The notes: generated by a model from the sequence alone, not told the origin. A DNA stretch of 64,000 bases from Bradyrhizobium amphicarpaeae (GCF_002266435.3 NZ_CP029426.2:6788001-6852000), one strand, 5' to 3'. Positions 34,185 through 43,826 are shown, counted from the first letter of the stretch. Numbers and translations are program-made.

Positions 34185-35324
34185 TCAATACCCCCGCGCC
34201 CGCGCCAGCTGCTCGGTGTGGTAATTGGCGTCCCCGAACAATTCCTCGCACACGCGGGCGCGCTTCATGAAGAAGCCGATGTCGAACTGATCGGTCATCC
34301 CCATGCCGCCATGCATCTGCACGCCTTCCTGCACCGCGCGGGTGGCGGTGGTGCCGGCGCGGGCCTTTGCCACGGCGACGCTCGATGCGGCCTTGGCAAC
34401 ATCCGCGTCCAGCGCCTGAAGCGCCTTCATGGTGGCGGCGCGGGTGATCTCGATGTCGACATAGAGCTCGGCTGCGCGATGCTGCAGCGCCTGGAATTCT
34501 CCGATCAGCTTGCCGAACTGCTTTCTGCTCTTGAGATACTCGACGGTGCGATTGAAGACTTCCTCGCTCAAGCCCACCATTTCGGACGCCACCGCGCCCC
34601 GGCCGATATCGAGCACGCCGTCGAGCAGGGCTGTGCCCTGATCGACCTCGCCGAGCACATGATCGGCAGTGACCTCGACATTGGTGAGTTCGATCCGCGC
34701 CGCATTGTGCGAATCGACCATGATGGTGCGCTCGATCGCGACACCCTTGGCCTTGGGATTCACCAGGAACAGCGTCAGGCCGTCGCGCTCGCCGGCGGAG
34801 CCCGAGCTGCGCGCGGCGACGATGAGGAGATCAGCGACATGGCCATCAACGACCAACGCCTTGGCGCCGGAGAGCTTGAAGCCGTTGCCGGCGCGCACGG
34901 CCTGCAGATTGATCTGAAGCGGACGGTGCTTTGCGCCTTCGTCGACCGCCAGCGTCGCGAGCAGCGAGCCGCTCGAAATCTTCGGCAGGTACTCCGACTT
35001 CTGCGCGGCATTGCCGCCGCGGCTCAGCGCCGAGGCCGCGACCACCGAGGTCGCGAGGAAAGGCGACGGCATCAAGGTGCGGCCGATCTCCTCCATGACG
35101 ACGCCAGCCTCGACATAGCCGAGCCCGCTGCCGCCGAATTCTTCCGGCACCAGCAAGCCGGCGAAGCCCATCTCGGCGAAAGCGTGCCACAACTCTTTGG
35201 AGAAGCCGGTGGGGTCCTTGCTGTCGCGCAAGCTGCGCAGATGCGACACCGGCGCCTTGTCGCTGATCAGCCCGCGCGCTGAGTCGCGGAGCATCGATTG
35301 TTCTTCGGTGAGGACAAGGGCCAT
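34185..35324 (-). CDS. Acyl-CoA dehydrogenase, smaller subunit of a probable heteromeric pair
   Basis: A 379-residue flavoprotein-type dehydrogenase: N-terminal helical domain (LVLTEEQSMLRDSARG), a middle beta domain with GFKLSGAKALVVDGHVADLL, and a C-terminal helical domain with MHGGMGMTDQFDIGFFMKRA. The C-terminus lacks the IEGGTTE-type segment that most members have after the catalytic base, while the upstream gene has it. Such unequal neighbours form heterotetramers in actinobacterial sterol degradation. The start at 35324 is preferred over 35345 because MALVLTEEQ fits the family. Confidence 0.88.
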   Translation of the reverse strand: MALVLTEEQSMLRDSARGLISDKAPVSHLRSLRDSKDPTGFSKELWHAFAEMGFAGLLVPEEFGGSGLGYVEAGVVMEEIGRTLMPSPFLATSVVAASALSRGGNAAQKSEYLPKISSGSLLATLAVDEGAKHRPLQINLQAVRAGNGFKLSGAKALVVDGHVADLLIVAARSSGSAGERDGLTLFLVNPKAKGVAIERTIMVDSHNAARIELTNVEVTADHVLGEVDQGTALLDGVLDIGRGAVASEMVGLSEEVFNRTVEYLKSRKQFGKLIGEFQALQHRAAELYVDIEITRAATMKALQALDADVAKAASSVAVAKARAGTTATRAVQEGVQMHGGMGMTDQFDIGFFMKRARVCEELFGDANYHTEQLARARGY

Positions 35325-35360
35325 GTGCGTGTTTCCGAATGTCAAAGTCTGTTCTGGTTC

Positions 35361-35497
35361 GTCATTCCGGGATGGCTCGAAAAGCCAGGCCCGGAATCCA
35401 TTTCACAGCAGAGAATGCGGCCCGATGGATTCCGGGCTCGCGCTTCCGCCTTCGCTCTTCGAGCTTCGGCGGACAAGCCGCGCGCCCCGGAATGACG
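35361..35497. repeat. Palindromic repeat, family G (copy 2, long)
   Basis: Ends GTCATTCCGGGATGGC and CGCGCCCCGGAATGACG, with inner GGCCCGGAATCCAT/ATGGATTCCGGGCTCG. It fills the 192-bp gap between the two acyl-CoA dehydrogenase genes of one probable operon. Confidence 0.87.
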
Positions 35498-35516
35498 GGT
35501 GGTGAGAGCGTGCGCC

Positions 35517-36731
35517 TTACGCCCCCGGCAGATCGAGGATCCGCTTGGCGACGATGCCGAGCATCACCTCGGTGGTCCCGCCCTCGATCGAATTCGCCTT
35601 GGTGCGCAGCCAGGCGCGCGGGCGGGCGCCCTGCCTGGAGCGATCGCTCTCCCATTCCAGCGCATCGACGCCGCCGGCCGACATCAGGATCTCGTAGCGG
35701 CGTTTGTTGAGCTCGGTGCCGTAATATTTCATCGCCGAGGAAAACGCCGGATGCGCCTGCCCCGCCTTGGCGAGATCGACCGCGCGCTCGGCGCAGGCCG
35801 CAAGCGCAGCTTCATCGACGTCGAACGTCGCGATCTTGCCGCGGAGCATCGCGTCATCGAGCTTGCCTTGCGCATCGGTGCCGACGGAATCCGCCGCGAT
35901 CTGGCCGAGCGGACGGCCGACGCCGCGCTCGCCCATTCCTGAAATCATCGCACGCTCGTGCTGCAGCAGATATTTCGCGACGTCCCAGCCGCGATTGACG
36001 GTGCCGACCACATGCGATTTCGGCACGCGGACGCCGTCGAAGAAGGTCTCGCAGAACGGCGAATAGCCGGAGATCAGGAGGATGGGCTTGGTCGTCACGC
36101 CCTTCGAGGTCATGTCGAACAGGATGAAGCTGATGCCGTCGTGCTTCTTGGCGGCGGGATCGGTGCGGACGAGGCAGAAGATCCAGTCGGCATAGTTGGC
36201 GTAGGAGGTCCAGATCTTCGAGCCCGTGATGACGAAATCGTCGCCGTCGCTCTCGGCCCGGGTCTGCAGCGAAGCAAGGTCGGAGCCCGCGTTCGGCTCG
36301 GAATAGCCCTGGCACCAGCGGATCTCGCCCGCCGCGATCTTCGGCAGGTGCTCCTTCTTCTGCGCGTCGTTGCCGTATTTGAGCAGCGCCGGTCCGAGCA
36401 TCCAGATGCCGAAGCTCGACAGCGGCGGGCGGGCGCCGATCTTGCCCATCTCGGCGCGCAGCACCTTGTGCTCGGCAGCACTGAGGCCACCGCCGCCGTA
36501 CTCTTTCGGCCAATCCGGCACGGTCCAGCCCTTGTCGCGCATGCGCTCGAACCAGACGCGCTGCGGCTCGGACGAGAATTTGGCATTGCGCCCGCCCCAG
36601 AACACGTCTGCGTCCGAGGTTGCAGGCTTGCGCATCTCCGGCGGACAATTGGCTTCCAACCAGGTGCGCGCCTCGGCGCGGAACGTTTCGAGCTCGGCGG
36701 ATTCAGGGTCACTGGTTTTGGAGTCGGACAT
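35517..36731 (-). CDS. Acyl-CoA dehydrogenase, larger subunit of the pair
   Basis: A 404-residue acyl-CoA dehydrogenase. Features include RWCQGYSEPNAGSDLASLQT (FAD/substrate loop), a middle domain GDDFVITGSKIWTSYANYAD, and the C-terminal ANSIEGGTTEVMLGIVAKRI that carries the FAD-pyrophosphate-binding motif. The first 45 residues contain a WLEANCP motif typical of the long-tail bacterial group. It is the first gene of the pair and is divergent from a carboxymuconolactone decarboxylase-like gene; the 138 bp between them should hold both promoters. Confidence 0.9.
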   Translation of the reverse strand: MSDSKTSDPESAELETFRAEARTWLEANCPPEMRKPATSDADVFWGGRNAKFSSEPQRVWFERMRDKGWTVPDWPKEYGGGGLSAAEHKVLRAEMGKIGARPPLSSFGIWMLGPALLKYGNDAQKKEHLPKIAAGEIRWCQGYSEPNAGSDLASLQTRAESDGDDFVITGSKIWTSYANYADWIFCLVRTDPAAKKHDGISFILFDMTSKGVTTKPILLISGYSPFCETFFDGVRVPKSHVVGTVNRGWDVAKYLLQHERAMISGMGERGVGRPLGQIAADSVGTDAQGKLDDAMLRGKIATFDVDEAALAACAERAVDLAKAGQAHPAFSSAMKYYGTELNKRRYEILMSAGGVDALEWESDRSRQGARPRAWLRTKANSIEGGTTEVMLGIVAKRILDLPGA

Positions 36732-36869
36732 TGGTCGTTTCCATCAATCAAATCGACTTGTTGGGCGCGACTCTGGGCCAAGCCTCCGTGGAATTCAACC
36801 ACTTCCGCAAGCCCACGTTCGGCTATAGTCGCATTCAACAGAGAGCTTGAAAACACGGAGGAAACGACC

Positions 36870-37415
36870 ATGCGCCTGAAGCTTCTTTCGCCTGGCGAAA
36901 TGAACGAGAGCCAGCGGCAGACCTATGACGAGTCGATCGCCGGCAAGCGCGGCAAGCCGCCGGCGCCGATGATGGCCTGGCTCAACAGCCCGGACATGGC
37001 CCGTCACGCCACGCGGCTCGGCGAGGTGCTGCGCTACGACACGATGTTTCCCGCAAGACTTTCGGAGATCGCGATCCTGGTGACGGCGCGGCACTGGACC
37101 GCGCATTACGAATGGTACGCGCATAAGCGCCTGGCGCTGGCCGGCGGCATGAAACCTGCGATCATCGACGCCATCCGCGACCGCCGCACGCCCGAGTTCG
37201 ACGACCTGGAGGGCAAGATGATCTACGACCTGGCGAAGTCGCTGCACGAGGGCCACGGCGTCGAGAAGGGGCTCTATGACGAGGCGGTGAAGCTGCTCGG
37301 CGAGCGCGGCGTGGTCGAGGTGATCGGGCTGTGCGGCTATTACACGATGGTGTCGATGACGCTGAACACGTTCGCGTTCGAGCTGCCGGAGGGCGAGGTC
37401 GCTGAGCTGGCTTAG
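36870..37415 (+). CDS. Carboxymuconolactone decarboxylase (CMD) family protein
   Basis: A 181-residue alpha-helical protein. The CMD core is MFPARLSEIAILVTARHWTA, then HYEWYAHKRLALAGG and GVVEVIGLCGYYTMVSMTLN. It lacks the CXXC of the AhpD peroxidase branch, so it is closer to the decarboxylase-like group; the reaction is unknown. The ATG at 36870 follows CGGAGGAAACGACC. Context with acyl-CoA dehydrogenases and a VOC protein suggests a ring-cleavage or related catabolic route, as inference. Confidence 0.85.
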   Translation: MRLKLLSPGEMNESQRQTYDESIAGKRGKPPAPMMAWLNSPDMARHATRLGEVLRYDTMFPARLSEIAILVTARHWTAHYEWYAHKRLALAGGMKPAIIDAIRDRRTPEFDDLEGKMIYDLAKSLHEGHGVEKGLYDEAVKLLGERGVVEVIGLCGYYTMVSMTLNTFAFELPEGEVAELA

Positions 37416-37505
37416 TCGCTTATCCGGAAACGCTGGGTTTCGGGACGGGGCCGTAGCGCCGTCCCGAGGTCCGCCTTATGTGGGTTTGGTCAACGGAGCA
37501 GCCAA

Positions 37506-38000
37506 ATGTCGCAAAGCCCAGCCGTCGCCGCCGGCACCAGGATCGGCCACGTCCACCTCAAGGTCGCCGATCTCGATCGCGCGCTCGGCTTCTATTGCGG
37601 CGTGCTCGGCTTCGAGCTGATGCAGAAGATGGGCTCAGGCGCGGCCTTCATCTCGGCCGGCGGCTATCATCACCACATCGGGCTCAACACTTGGGAGAGC
37701 AAGGGCGGCTCGCCGCCGCCGCCCGGAACGACGGGGCTGTACCACACCGCCATTCTCTATCCGACGCGCGCGACGCTCGCCGATGCGCTGCACCGCGTGC
37801 TCACGGCCGGCATCGCGCTGGACGGCGCCAGCGATCACGGCGTCAGCGAGGCGCTGTATTTGCGGGATCCGGACCAAAACGGGGTAGAGCTCTATCGCGA
37901 CCGGCCGAAAGAGGAATGGCCGCTCGGGCCGGATGGCAAGCTCGCGATGTTCACCAAGCGGCTGGATGTGGAAGCGTTGCTGCGAGAACGGGAGGCGTGA
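37506..38000 (+). CDS. VOC family protein (glyoxalase/extradiol dioxygenase fold)
   Basis: A 164-residue VOC protein starting with IGHVHLKVADLDRALGFYCG. Candidate metal ligands are the His of GHVHLKV, the His in LYHTAILYP and the Glu in NGVELYRD. The sequence resembles CatE-like glyoxalases found next to catabolic genes. It lies 90 bp after the CMD gene on the same strand; ACGGAGCAGCC precedes the ATG. Confidence 0.85.
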   Translation: MSQSPAVAAGTRIGHVHLKVADLDRALGFYCGVLGFELMQKMGSGAAFISAGGYHHHIGLNTWESKGGSPPPPGTTGLYHTAILYPTRATLADALHRVLTAGIALDGASDHGVSEALYLRDPDQNGVELYRDRPKEEWPLGPDGKLAMFTKRLDVEALLREREA

Positions 38001-38010
38001 GGCCGTAGCC

Positions 38011-38100
38011 GTAGGGTGGGCAAAGCGAAGCGTGCCCACGCAATCTTGCGATGTAGCGACAGATGGTGGGCACGGCGCCTTGCGCCTTTGCCCACCCTAC
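38011..38100. repeat. Palindromic repeat, family E (copy 2), at convergent gene ends
   Basis: GTAGGGTGGGCAAAGCG and the right end CGCCTTTGCCCACCCTAC are near-perfect complements, with inner CGTGCCCAC/GTGGGCACG. It lies between the convergent VOC and MFS genes, and the TAG stop codon of the MFS gene (38097-38099) is inside the right arm. This mirrors 8097-8184. Confidence 0.88.
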
Positions 38101-39335
38101 GGGAGCGTCGCTTTTGGCTTCCCCCGCACCATGATCAATGCCGCTGCCGCCACCTCCAACGCGATGCAGAGATAGAACGGCAGCGCGTAGCCGCCGGACC
38201 AGTCACGCAAGGCCCCGACCACGCCCGGGCCGAACGCGTAGGTCACCTGGTTGATCGCGGTGTTGAGGCTGATCAGCACGCCGAACGACGCCGAATCGAA
38301 CTCCCGCTGCACGATCAGCGACGGCAGCGTGATGAGGTTGCCGACCGAGAAGCCGAACAATGCGCAGGCCGCGATCAGCACATAGTCGTCGTGCAGGTTG
38401 ATGACGACCAGAAGCGCCACGGCCTGGCTGAGGAACGACAGCGCGGAGGCCAGCCGCTGGTTGAGGCGGTCGATCACAAGCGAGAACAGCACGCGGCCGA
38501 CCACCGCCATCGCGGTCAGCACCGCGACCGCAACGGCGGCGCGCTCGCGGCCGATCACGGGATCGAGGAACGAGATCAGGTGCACGATGAAGCCGACCTG
38601 CGCGAACAGCACCAGCGCGAACGCAATCGTCACCGTGAGGAAGCCGACGTCGCGGAGCGCCCATGCGCGGATCTGCGTCGATGATTGCGGCTTCGCCTTC
38701 GCCGCCGCGTGCCGGCCGTGGTGATCGGGCGGCCGGCCGACGACGAGAAGGATCACCGGCAGCAGCAGCACCAGCATGGCGCCGGCGGCGGCGTACATCG
38801 CGCCGGCGAAGCCGACATGGCCGATCAGGGTCACCAGCAGCGGCACGCCGACGATGCCGCCGAAACTGGCGCCGTTGAGCGCGAGACTGATCGCCATGCC
38901 GCGCTTGCGGTCGAACCACAGGCTGATCGTGTTGGTGATCATGGCAAGACTGGTGCCGGCCCAGCCGAAGGCGAGCACGGCGTCGGCGAGATAAAGCTGC
39001 CAAGGCTCGCGCACCGCGCCGATCGCGACGCTGGCTGCCGCCATCGCGAGCGTGCCTGATATCAGGCAGAGGCGCGGGCCGTATCTCCTCACGGCCTCGC
39101 CGACGAACACGACGAGCAGCGCGCCGAACAGATAGAAGAACGTGGTGCCTGACGAGATGAGCGTGGTCGGCCAGCCCCGCGCGCGCTGCAACTCGGCGAC
39201 ATAGACGCTCTGGCCGTAGAAGCCGAGCCCCCAGCCGAAGGTCGCCAGCAGGAAGCAGACCGCGACGATGCGCCAGCCTTCGTAGCGGGAGGAGGCTTCG
39301 TCGATGCGAGCGTCCTGCCGGGGATTGTCGAGCAT
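38097..39335 (-). CDS. MFS transporter (oxalate/formate or monocarboxylate type)
   Basis: A 412-residue protein with 12 hydrophobic segments. It begins with a short soluble tail and RYEGWRIVAVCFLLATFGWG. The loop motif RYGPRLCLISG (after segment 2) is the MFS signature region. The pattern resembles OxlT/MCT-like bacterial transporters, which exchange carboxylates. It is followed on the same strand by nothing but the repeat. The substrate is unknown. Confidence 0.85.
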   Translation of the reverse strand: MLDNPRQDARIDEASSRYEGWRIVAVCFLLATFGWGLGFYGQSVYVAELQRARGWPTTLISSGTTFFYLFGALLVVFVGEAVRRYGPRLCLISGTLAMAAASVAIGAVREPWQLYLADAVLAFGWAGTSLAMITNTISLWFDRKRGMAISLALNGASFGGIVGVPLLVTLIGHVGFAGAMYAAAGAMLVLLLPVILLVVGRPPDHHGRHAAAKAKPQSSTQIRAWALRDVGFLTVTIAFALVLFAQVGFIVHLISFLDPVIGRERAAVAVAVLTAMAVVGRVLFSLVIDRLNQRLASALSFLSQAVALLVVINLHDDYVLIAACALFGFSVGNLITLPSLIVQREFDSASFGVLISLNTAINQVTYAFGPGVVGALRDWSGGYALPFYLCIALEVAAAALIMVRGKPKATLP

Positions 39336-39456
39336 TCGCGCTTGTCCTTCGCTGTCCCCACGCCGGGTTCATGACGAGCATCATGTAACGGTGCGGGACC
39401 AGAAAATCACTTCGACAGCGATCGAAGTATCAACGCTGCTGACAGCCTCCCGCCAC

Positions 39457-40704
39457 TCAGACCGCGTCCGGGAACTCACCCATCACAGCCTCCAGCCGCG
39501 CCTTGCGGCGGCGCGCATACGAGACCAGCGAGAGTACGGCGAGGCCGAGAACGACCGGCGGGAACACCACCAGGTTCACCGCCGACCAGCCGTAATTGGC
39601 GAGCAATTGCCCGGAGGAGAACGAGCCGATCGCCATCATGCCGAACACCAGGAAATCGTTGAAGGCCTGCACCTTGTTGCGCTCCTGCGGGCGGTGCGTC
39701 TCCAGCACCAGCGCGGAAGCGCCGATGAAGGAGAAATTCCAGCCGACACCGAGCACGATCAGCGTGGCCCAGAAGTGCATCGCGGTGAGGCCGGAGAGGC
39801 CGATGCCGGCGGCGGCGGCCTCCAGCAGCAGGCCGGCGGCGACGATCTTCGGTGCGTTGAAGCGCGAAATCAACGCGCCGGTGAAGAAGCTCGGCCCGTA
39901 CATCGCGACGATGTGCCATTGAATGCCGAAATTGGAATCGGACACGGACAGGCCGCACAGCTTCATGGCGAGCGGCGCCGAGGTCATCACCAGATTCATC
40001 ATGGGATAGGAGATGACGCCGCACAGCGCCGCGGCGATGAAGCGCGGCTGGGTCACGATCGTGAGCAGCGGGCGACCACCATGCAGATCGGCCGGCGCGG
40101 GCTTGGGCATATCGACGCCGGCGACAATCCCCATCGCGATCAGTGCGACGGCGGCCTGGACCAGGAAGCTGAAGGCGAACAGATAGGGTTGCCAGACATC
40201 CATGGTCCATTGCACGAGCTGCGGACCGAGCACGCCGGCGAACACGCCGCCCGCCATCACCCAGGACACCGCCTTGGGCCGATAGGCCGCGCTGGCGCCG
40301 TCGGCGGCAGCAAAGCGATAGGATTGCGCCACGGAGCCGTAGAGGCCGCCGAGGAAGGTCGCGACGCAGAACAGCGCGAACGAGCTGTGCAAGATCGCGA
40401 ACGAGCCGAGCAGGCCGGTGAGCGTGCCGAGGCCGGTGCCGATGACGAAGGCCGCGCGGCGGCCGAAGCGGCGCGAGATCGCGCCGGTCGGCAGCGTGCC
40501 GGCCGCAAGTCCGACCACGTACATCGAGATCGGCACCGTCGCGAACGACATGTCCGGCGCGAGCGTGGCACCGACGATGGCGCCGGTGGCGAAGATCACG
40601 GCCGAGTTGGCGCCGGTCAGCGCCTGGGCTGCGGCCAGGCGCACCACATTGGCGCGCACGCGGGCGTCATCGGCGATCTCATGGGCAGACGTCACGTCAA
40701 GCAT
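39457..40704 (-). CDS. MFS transporter
   Basis: A 415-residue protein with 12 hydrophobic segments and the MFS loop SRRFGRRAAFVIGTGLG between segments 2 and 3. The start at 40704 (MLDVTSAHEI) leaves a 20-residue cytoplasmic tail; the frame is open to 40815 but the extra part is not family-like. It lies 121 bp upstream of the other MFS gene and is divergent from the S9 peptidase gene. The substrate is unknown; the topology suggests a drug- or metabolite-efflux MFS. Confidence 0.85.
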   Translation of the reverse strand: MLDVTSAHEIADDARVRANVVRLAAAQALTGANSAVIFATGAIVGATLAPDMSFATVPISMYVVGLAAGTLPTGAISRRFGRRAAFVIGTGLGTLTGLLGSFAILHSSFALFCVATFLGGLYGSVAQSYRFAAADGASAAYRPKAVSWVMAGGVFAGVLGPQLVQWTMDVWQPYLFAFSFLVQAAVALIAMGIVAGVDMPKPAPADLHGGRPLLTIVTQPRFIAAALCGVISYPMMNLVMTSAPLAMKLCGLSVSDSNFGIQWHIVAMYGPSFFTGALISRFNAPKIVAAGLLLEAAAAGIGLSGLTAMHFWATLIVLGVGWNFSFIGASALVLETHRPQERNKVQAFNDFLVFGMMAIGSFSSGQLLANYGWSAVNLVVFPPVVLGLAVLSLVSYARRRKARLEAVMGEFPDAV

Positions 40705-40910
40705 CGGCGTTTCCACCCCCAAGGGACTATCAAGGGGCTCAAGGACTTCGTTGATTCGCGGCACTATGGAGGGCTGCGGAAGGGCGGGCAACCGGCGCAA
40801 ACGGGCGCAGGCCATGCCTCTGACGCAATCGGTGCGATGATAGCGGCCCGCGCGCTTGACGGCTTGCGCTCGATCAAATCCTATCCTGCGCAGATTTCGG
40901 AGTTTCGTTC

Positions 40911-42980
40911 ATGACCATCGACGACAGGCCCACGCTCAGCGCTCCCGACGACGATCCCTTTCTGTGGCTGGAGGAGATCGAGGGCACGCAGGCGCTCGAT
41001 TTCGTCGAGCGGCAGAACCAGCTGACGCTCACGGCGTTCGGCGGCAAAGCGTTCGAGCACGACCGCGACGTGCTCGCGGCAATCTACGATCGCCCGGACA
41101 ACATTCCCTATGTCAGCCGGCGCGGCAACGAGTTGCACAACATCTGGAAAGACGCGGCCAACCCACGCGGCCTGTGGCGGCGCACCACGCTGACTGAGTT
41201 TCGCAAAGCCGCTCCTGCATGGGAGACCCTGCTGGATATCGACAAGCTCGCAGCGCAAGAAGGCGAGGATTGGCTGCTCAGCGCAATCGTCACGACGCCC
41301 GGAAGCTCGCGCGCGATCCTGAGCCCGTCGCGCGGCGGCAGCGACGCCGTGACCTTGCGGGAATTCGACCTCGTGACGAAGAGCTTCGTGGCGGACGGCT
41401 TTACGCTGCCGGAAGCCAAGGGCGGCGCGGACTGGCTCGATGCCGATACGCTGCTGTTGTCGAGCGCCCATGGCGAGGGCATGGCGACGAGTTCGGGATA
41501 TGCGCGAACGGTTCGGCTATGGCGGCGCGGCCAGCCGGTCGAACAGGCCGAGGTGATCATCGAGACCACCCCGGATCGCATGATGATCTATGGCATGGCC
41601 GACGACACCGGACCTGAGCCGCGGGTCTGGATCGTCGAGCAGATCGACTTCTTCAATCATGCGGTCTGGCTGCGCGATGCGGCAGGGAGCATCACGAAGC
41701 TCGATCTGCCGACCGGGATCTGGCTGCAGGCCCATGGCGACTGGTTCGCGATGAAGCTGCGCACGGACTGGACGGCCGGGGGGCGGACCTACGCCACCGA
41801 CACCGTGCTCGGAATCTCGCTGTCGGCTTTCCTCAACGGCAGCCGCGATTTTGCCGTGCTGTTCGAGCCGGCGCCCCGGCGTGCCTTGCAAGGCCTGTTC
41901 TGGGCGGCGGGCAAGCTCGTGCTGTCGATCCTCGATGAACTGCGCCCGCGCTTCGAGATCTGCACGCCGTCCGCCGCGGGCTGGAGCCGCGAGACGCTTC
42001 CCGCCCTGCCCGAGATCGGCGTCGTCGACGTCTGGCCGCTGGATCGTCATCCCAGCGAGAGCAATGGCGATCTGCTCGCCAATGTGCAGGATCCGCTCAC
42101 GCCATCCTCGCTGCTGTTGCTCGCGCGCGGCGTCGCGAGCCCGGTCGTGCTGAAGCAGGCGCCGAAGACCTTCACCTCGGACGGGCTCGTGGTGACGCAG
42201 CACGAGGCGATCTCCATCGACGGCGAGCGCATTCCCTATGTCCAGACCGGCCCGGAAGGCGAGACGGGCGATGCGCCGGTCTATATGAGCGCCTATGGCG
42301 GCTTCGGGCTTGCCGTGAAACCTTATTACAATTCCTCGCTCGGCAAGCTGTGGCTGGAGCGCGGCGGCACCATCGTGCAGGCCAATTTGCGCGGCGGCGG
42401 CGAGTTCGGCACGCGTTGGCACGATGCCGGCCGGCTCGCCGGCAAGAAGCTCTCGCATGACGACTTCGCTGCCGTCGCCGCCGATCTCGTCCGCCGCGGC
42501 GTGACGAACGCAAGACGGATCGCGGCTCAGGGCGGATCGAACGGCGGCATCCTCATCACCAACATGCTGGTGCGCTATCCCGAGCGCTTCGGCGCGCTGT
42601 TCTGCACCATCCCGCTGATCGACATGCGCCGCTACACGAAGCTGCTGGCGGGCGCGAGCTGGATCGCGGAATATGGCGATCCCGACAAGGCCGAGGAGTG
42701 GGAGTGGCTGAAGACCTACTCGGCCTATCACAACGTAAAGGCCGGCCAGTCCTATCCGCCGATCCTGATCGCCACCACGCGCCGCGACGACCGCGTCCAT
42801 CCCGGCCACGCCCGCAAGATGGCAGCGAAGCTGCAGGCGATGGGCTACGAGGCCTGGTTCTACGAGCCGGCCGCCGGCGGCCACGGCTACGGCAAGGACA
42901 ACCGGGAGCGCGCGGGCTTCGAGGTGCTGGGCTTCCGGTTCTTGAAGGAGAAGATCGGGTGGAAGGATGGCGAGGGGTGA
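40911..42980 (+). CDS. Prolyl oligopeptidase family serine peptidase (S9)
   Basis: A 689-residue enzyme with an N-terminal beta-propeller (to about residue 420) and a C-terminal alpha/beta-hydrolase domain. The nucleophile is Ser543 in AAQGGSNGGIL; the acidic residue is in TRRDDRVHPGHA and the His in AGGHGYGKD. No signal peptide, so cytoplasmic cleavage of short proline-containing peptides is likely. It opens with DDDPFLWLEEIEG, the usual S9A start. It is divergent from the MFS gene, with 206 bp between the starts and no clear site recognised. Confidence 0.93.
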   Translation: MTIDDRPTLSAPDDDPFLWLEEIEGTQALDFVERQNQLTLTAFGGKAFEHDRDVLAAIYDRPDNIPYVSRRGNELHNIWKDAANPRGLWRRTTLTEFRKAAPAWETLLDIDKLAAQEGEDWLLSAIVTTPGSSRAILSPSRGGSDAVTLREFDLVTKSFVADGFTLPEAKGGADWLDADTLLLSSAHGEGMATSSGYARTVRLWRRGQPVEQAEVIIETTPDRMMIYGMADDTGPEPRVWIVEQIDFFNHAVWLRDAAGSITKLDLPTGIWLQAHGDWFAMKLRTDWTAGGRTYATDTVLGISLSAFLNGSRDFAVLFEPAPRRALQGLFWAAGKLVLSILDELRPRFEICTPSAAGWSRETLPALPEIGVVDVWPLDRHPSESNGDLLANVQDPLTPSSLLLLARGVASPVVLKQAPKTFTSDGLVVTQHEAISIDGERIPYVQTGPEGETGDAPVYMSAYGGFGLAVKPYYNSSLGKLWLERGGTIVQANLRGGGEFGTRWHDAGRLAGKKLSHDDFAAVAADLVRRGVTNARRIAAQGGSNGGILITNMLVRYPERFGALFCTIPLIDMRRYTKLLAGASWIAEYGDPDKAEEWEWLKTYSAYHNVKAGQSYPPILIATTRRDDRVHPGHARKMAAKLQAMGYEAWFYEPAAGGHGYGKDNRERAGFEVLGFRFLKEKIGWKDGEG

Positions 42981-43018
42981 TCCCTGTTGATGCGTAACGC
43001 AGCGTTGCGGGTGGTGCA

Positions 43019-43144
43019 CCTCTCCCGCTTGCGGGAGAGGTCGGCGCGTAGCGTCGGGTGAGGGCTCTCTCCTCTTGGGGAATGTCCCGTTGCGGAGACA
43101 CCCTCTCCCCAACCCTCCCCCGCAAGCGGGCGAGGGAGCGCACC
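43019..43144. repeat. Palindromic repeat, family B (copy 5)
   Basis: Same ends as 13741-13873, with one change in the right hairpin (GCAAGCGGGCGAGGG). It lies between the convergent S9 peptidase and methyltransferase genes, 10 bp from the stop codon of the latter. Confidence 0.88.
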
Positions 43145-43154
43145 GGCCGCGCAG

Positions 43155-43826
43155 CTACCGCTCAAACGCAAGTGTCAGATTGTTCGCAGGCATGTCGACG
43201 GAATCGACGAGGCGAAGACCCGCGGCCTTCGCGAGCAGCACGACATCGCTGATGTCGCGCACGCCCCAATCGGGATTGCCTTCACGCAAGGAGGTGTCGA
43301 ACACCGCATTGCTGAGCGCGGTGTGCTTGCCGTCTCGCTTGAACGGGCCGTAGAGGAACAGCTTGCCGTCGGGTCGCAGGTAACGGCCGGCGCCGGCGAA
43401 CAGACCCTCGGCCACCGCCCAGGACGCGATGTGGATGACATTGGCGCAGAACACGGCCGCAAGGCTCGTCGGCCCCTGCCCGCTTTTCATCTCCTGACAC
43501 CAGTCGGGATCGGTGAGATCGATCCGCAACGGGCTGCGGATGTTTGGCAGGCCCGCATGGACGCGCCAGGCTTCGATGCTCTTGAGGTGGCGCTGGTTGA
43601 GGTCGCTGGGCCACCAGATCAGGCCGGGCGTATGGCGGGCGAAATGGACCACGTGCTGTCCTGTTCCACTGCCGAGCTCGACCACGTCGCCGGTCATCCC
43701 GGTGAGGGGCTTTTCCAGCGCCGCCCATAGCGGCTCATGATTGCGATGAAATGCCGGAGCATCGAGCCGCCCATCCGGCTCGACCCGTCCGCCGTCCCTG
43801 CCAAATTCGACGACATATTCAGCCAA
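43155..43826 (-). CDS. DUF938 SAM-dependent methyltransferase-like protein
   Basis: A protein of about 223 residues with a Rossmann methyltransferase fold: motif I VVELGSGTGQHVVHF, motif II region WWPSDLNQRHLKSI and a later CANVIHIASWAVAEGLF. This is the DUF938 family, often close to sulfur or photosynthetic genes, with unknown substrate. A TTG start at 43826, 4 bp after GGGGAC, is preferred; another TTG at 43874 would add 16 residues. It is divergent from soxX. Confidence 0.82.
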   Translation of the reverse strand: MAEYVVEFGRDGGRVEPDGRLDAPAFHRNHEPLWAALEKPLTGMTGDVVELGSGTGQHVVHFARHTPGLIWWPSDLNQRHLKSIEAWRVHAGLPNIRSPLRIDLTDPDWCQEMKSGQGPTSLAAVFCANVIHIASWAVAEGLFAGAGRYLRPDGKLFLYGPFKRDGKHTALSNAVFDTSLREGNPDWGVRDISDVVLLAKAAGLRLVDSVDMPANNLTLAFER

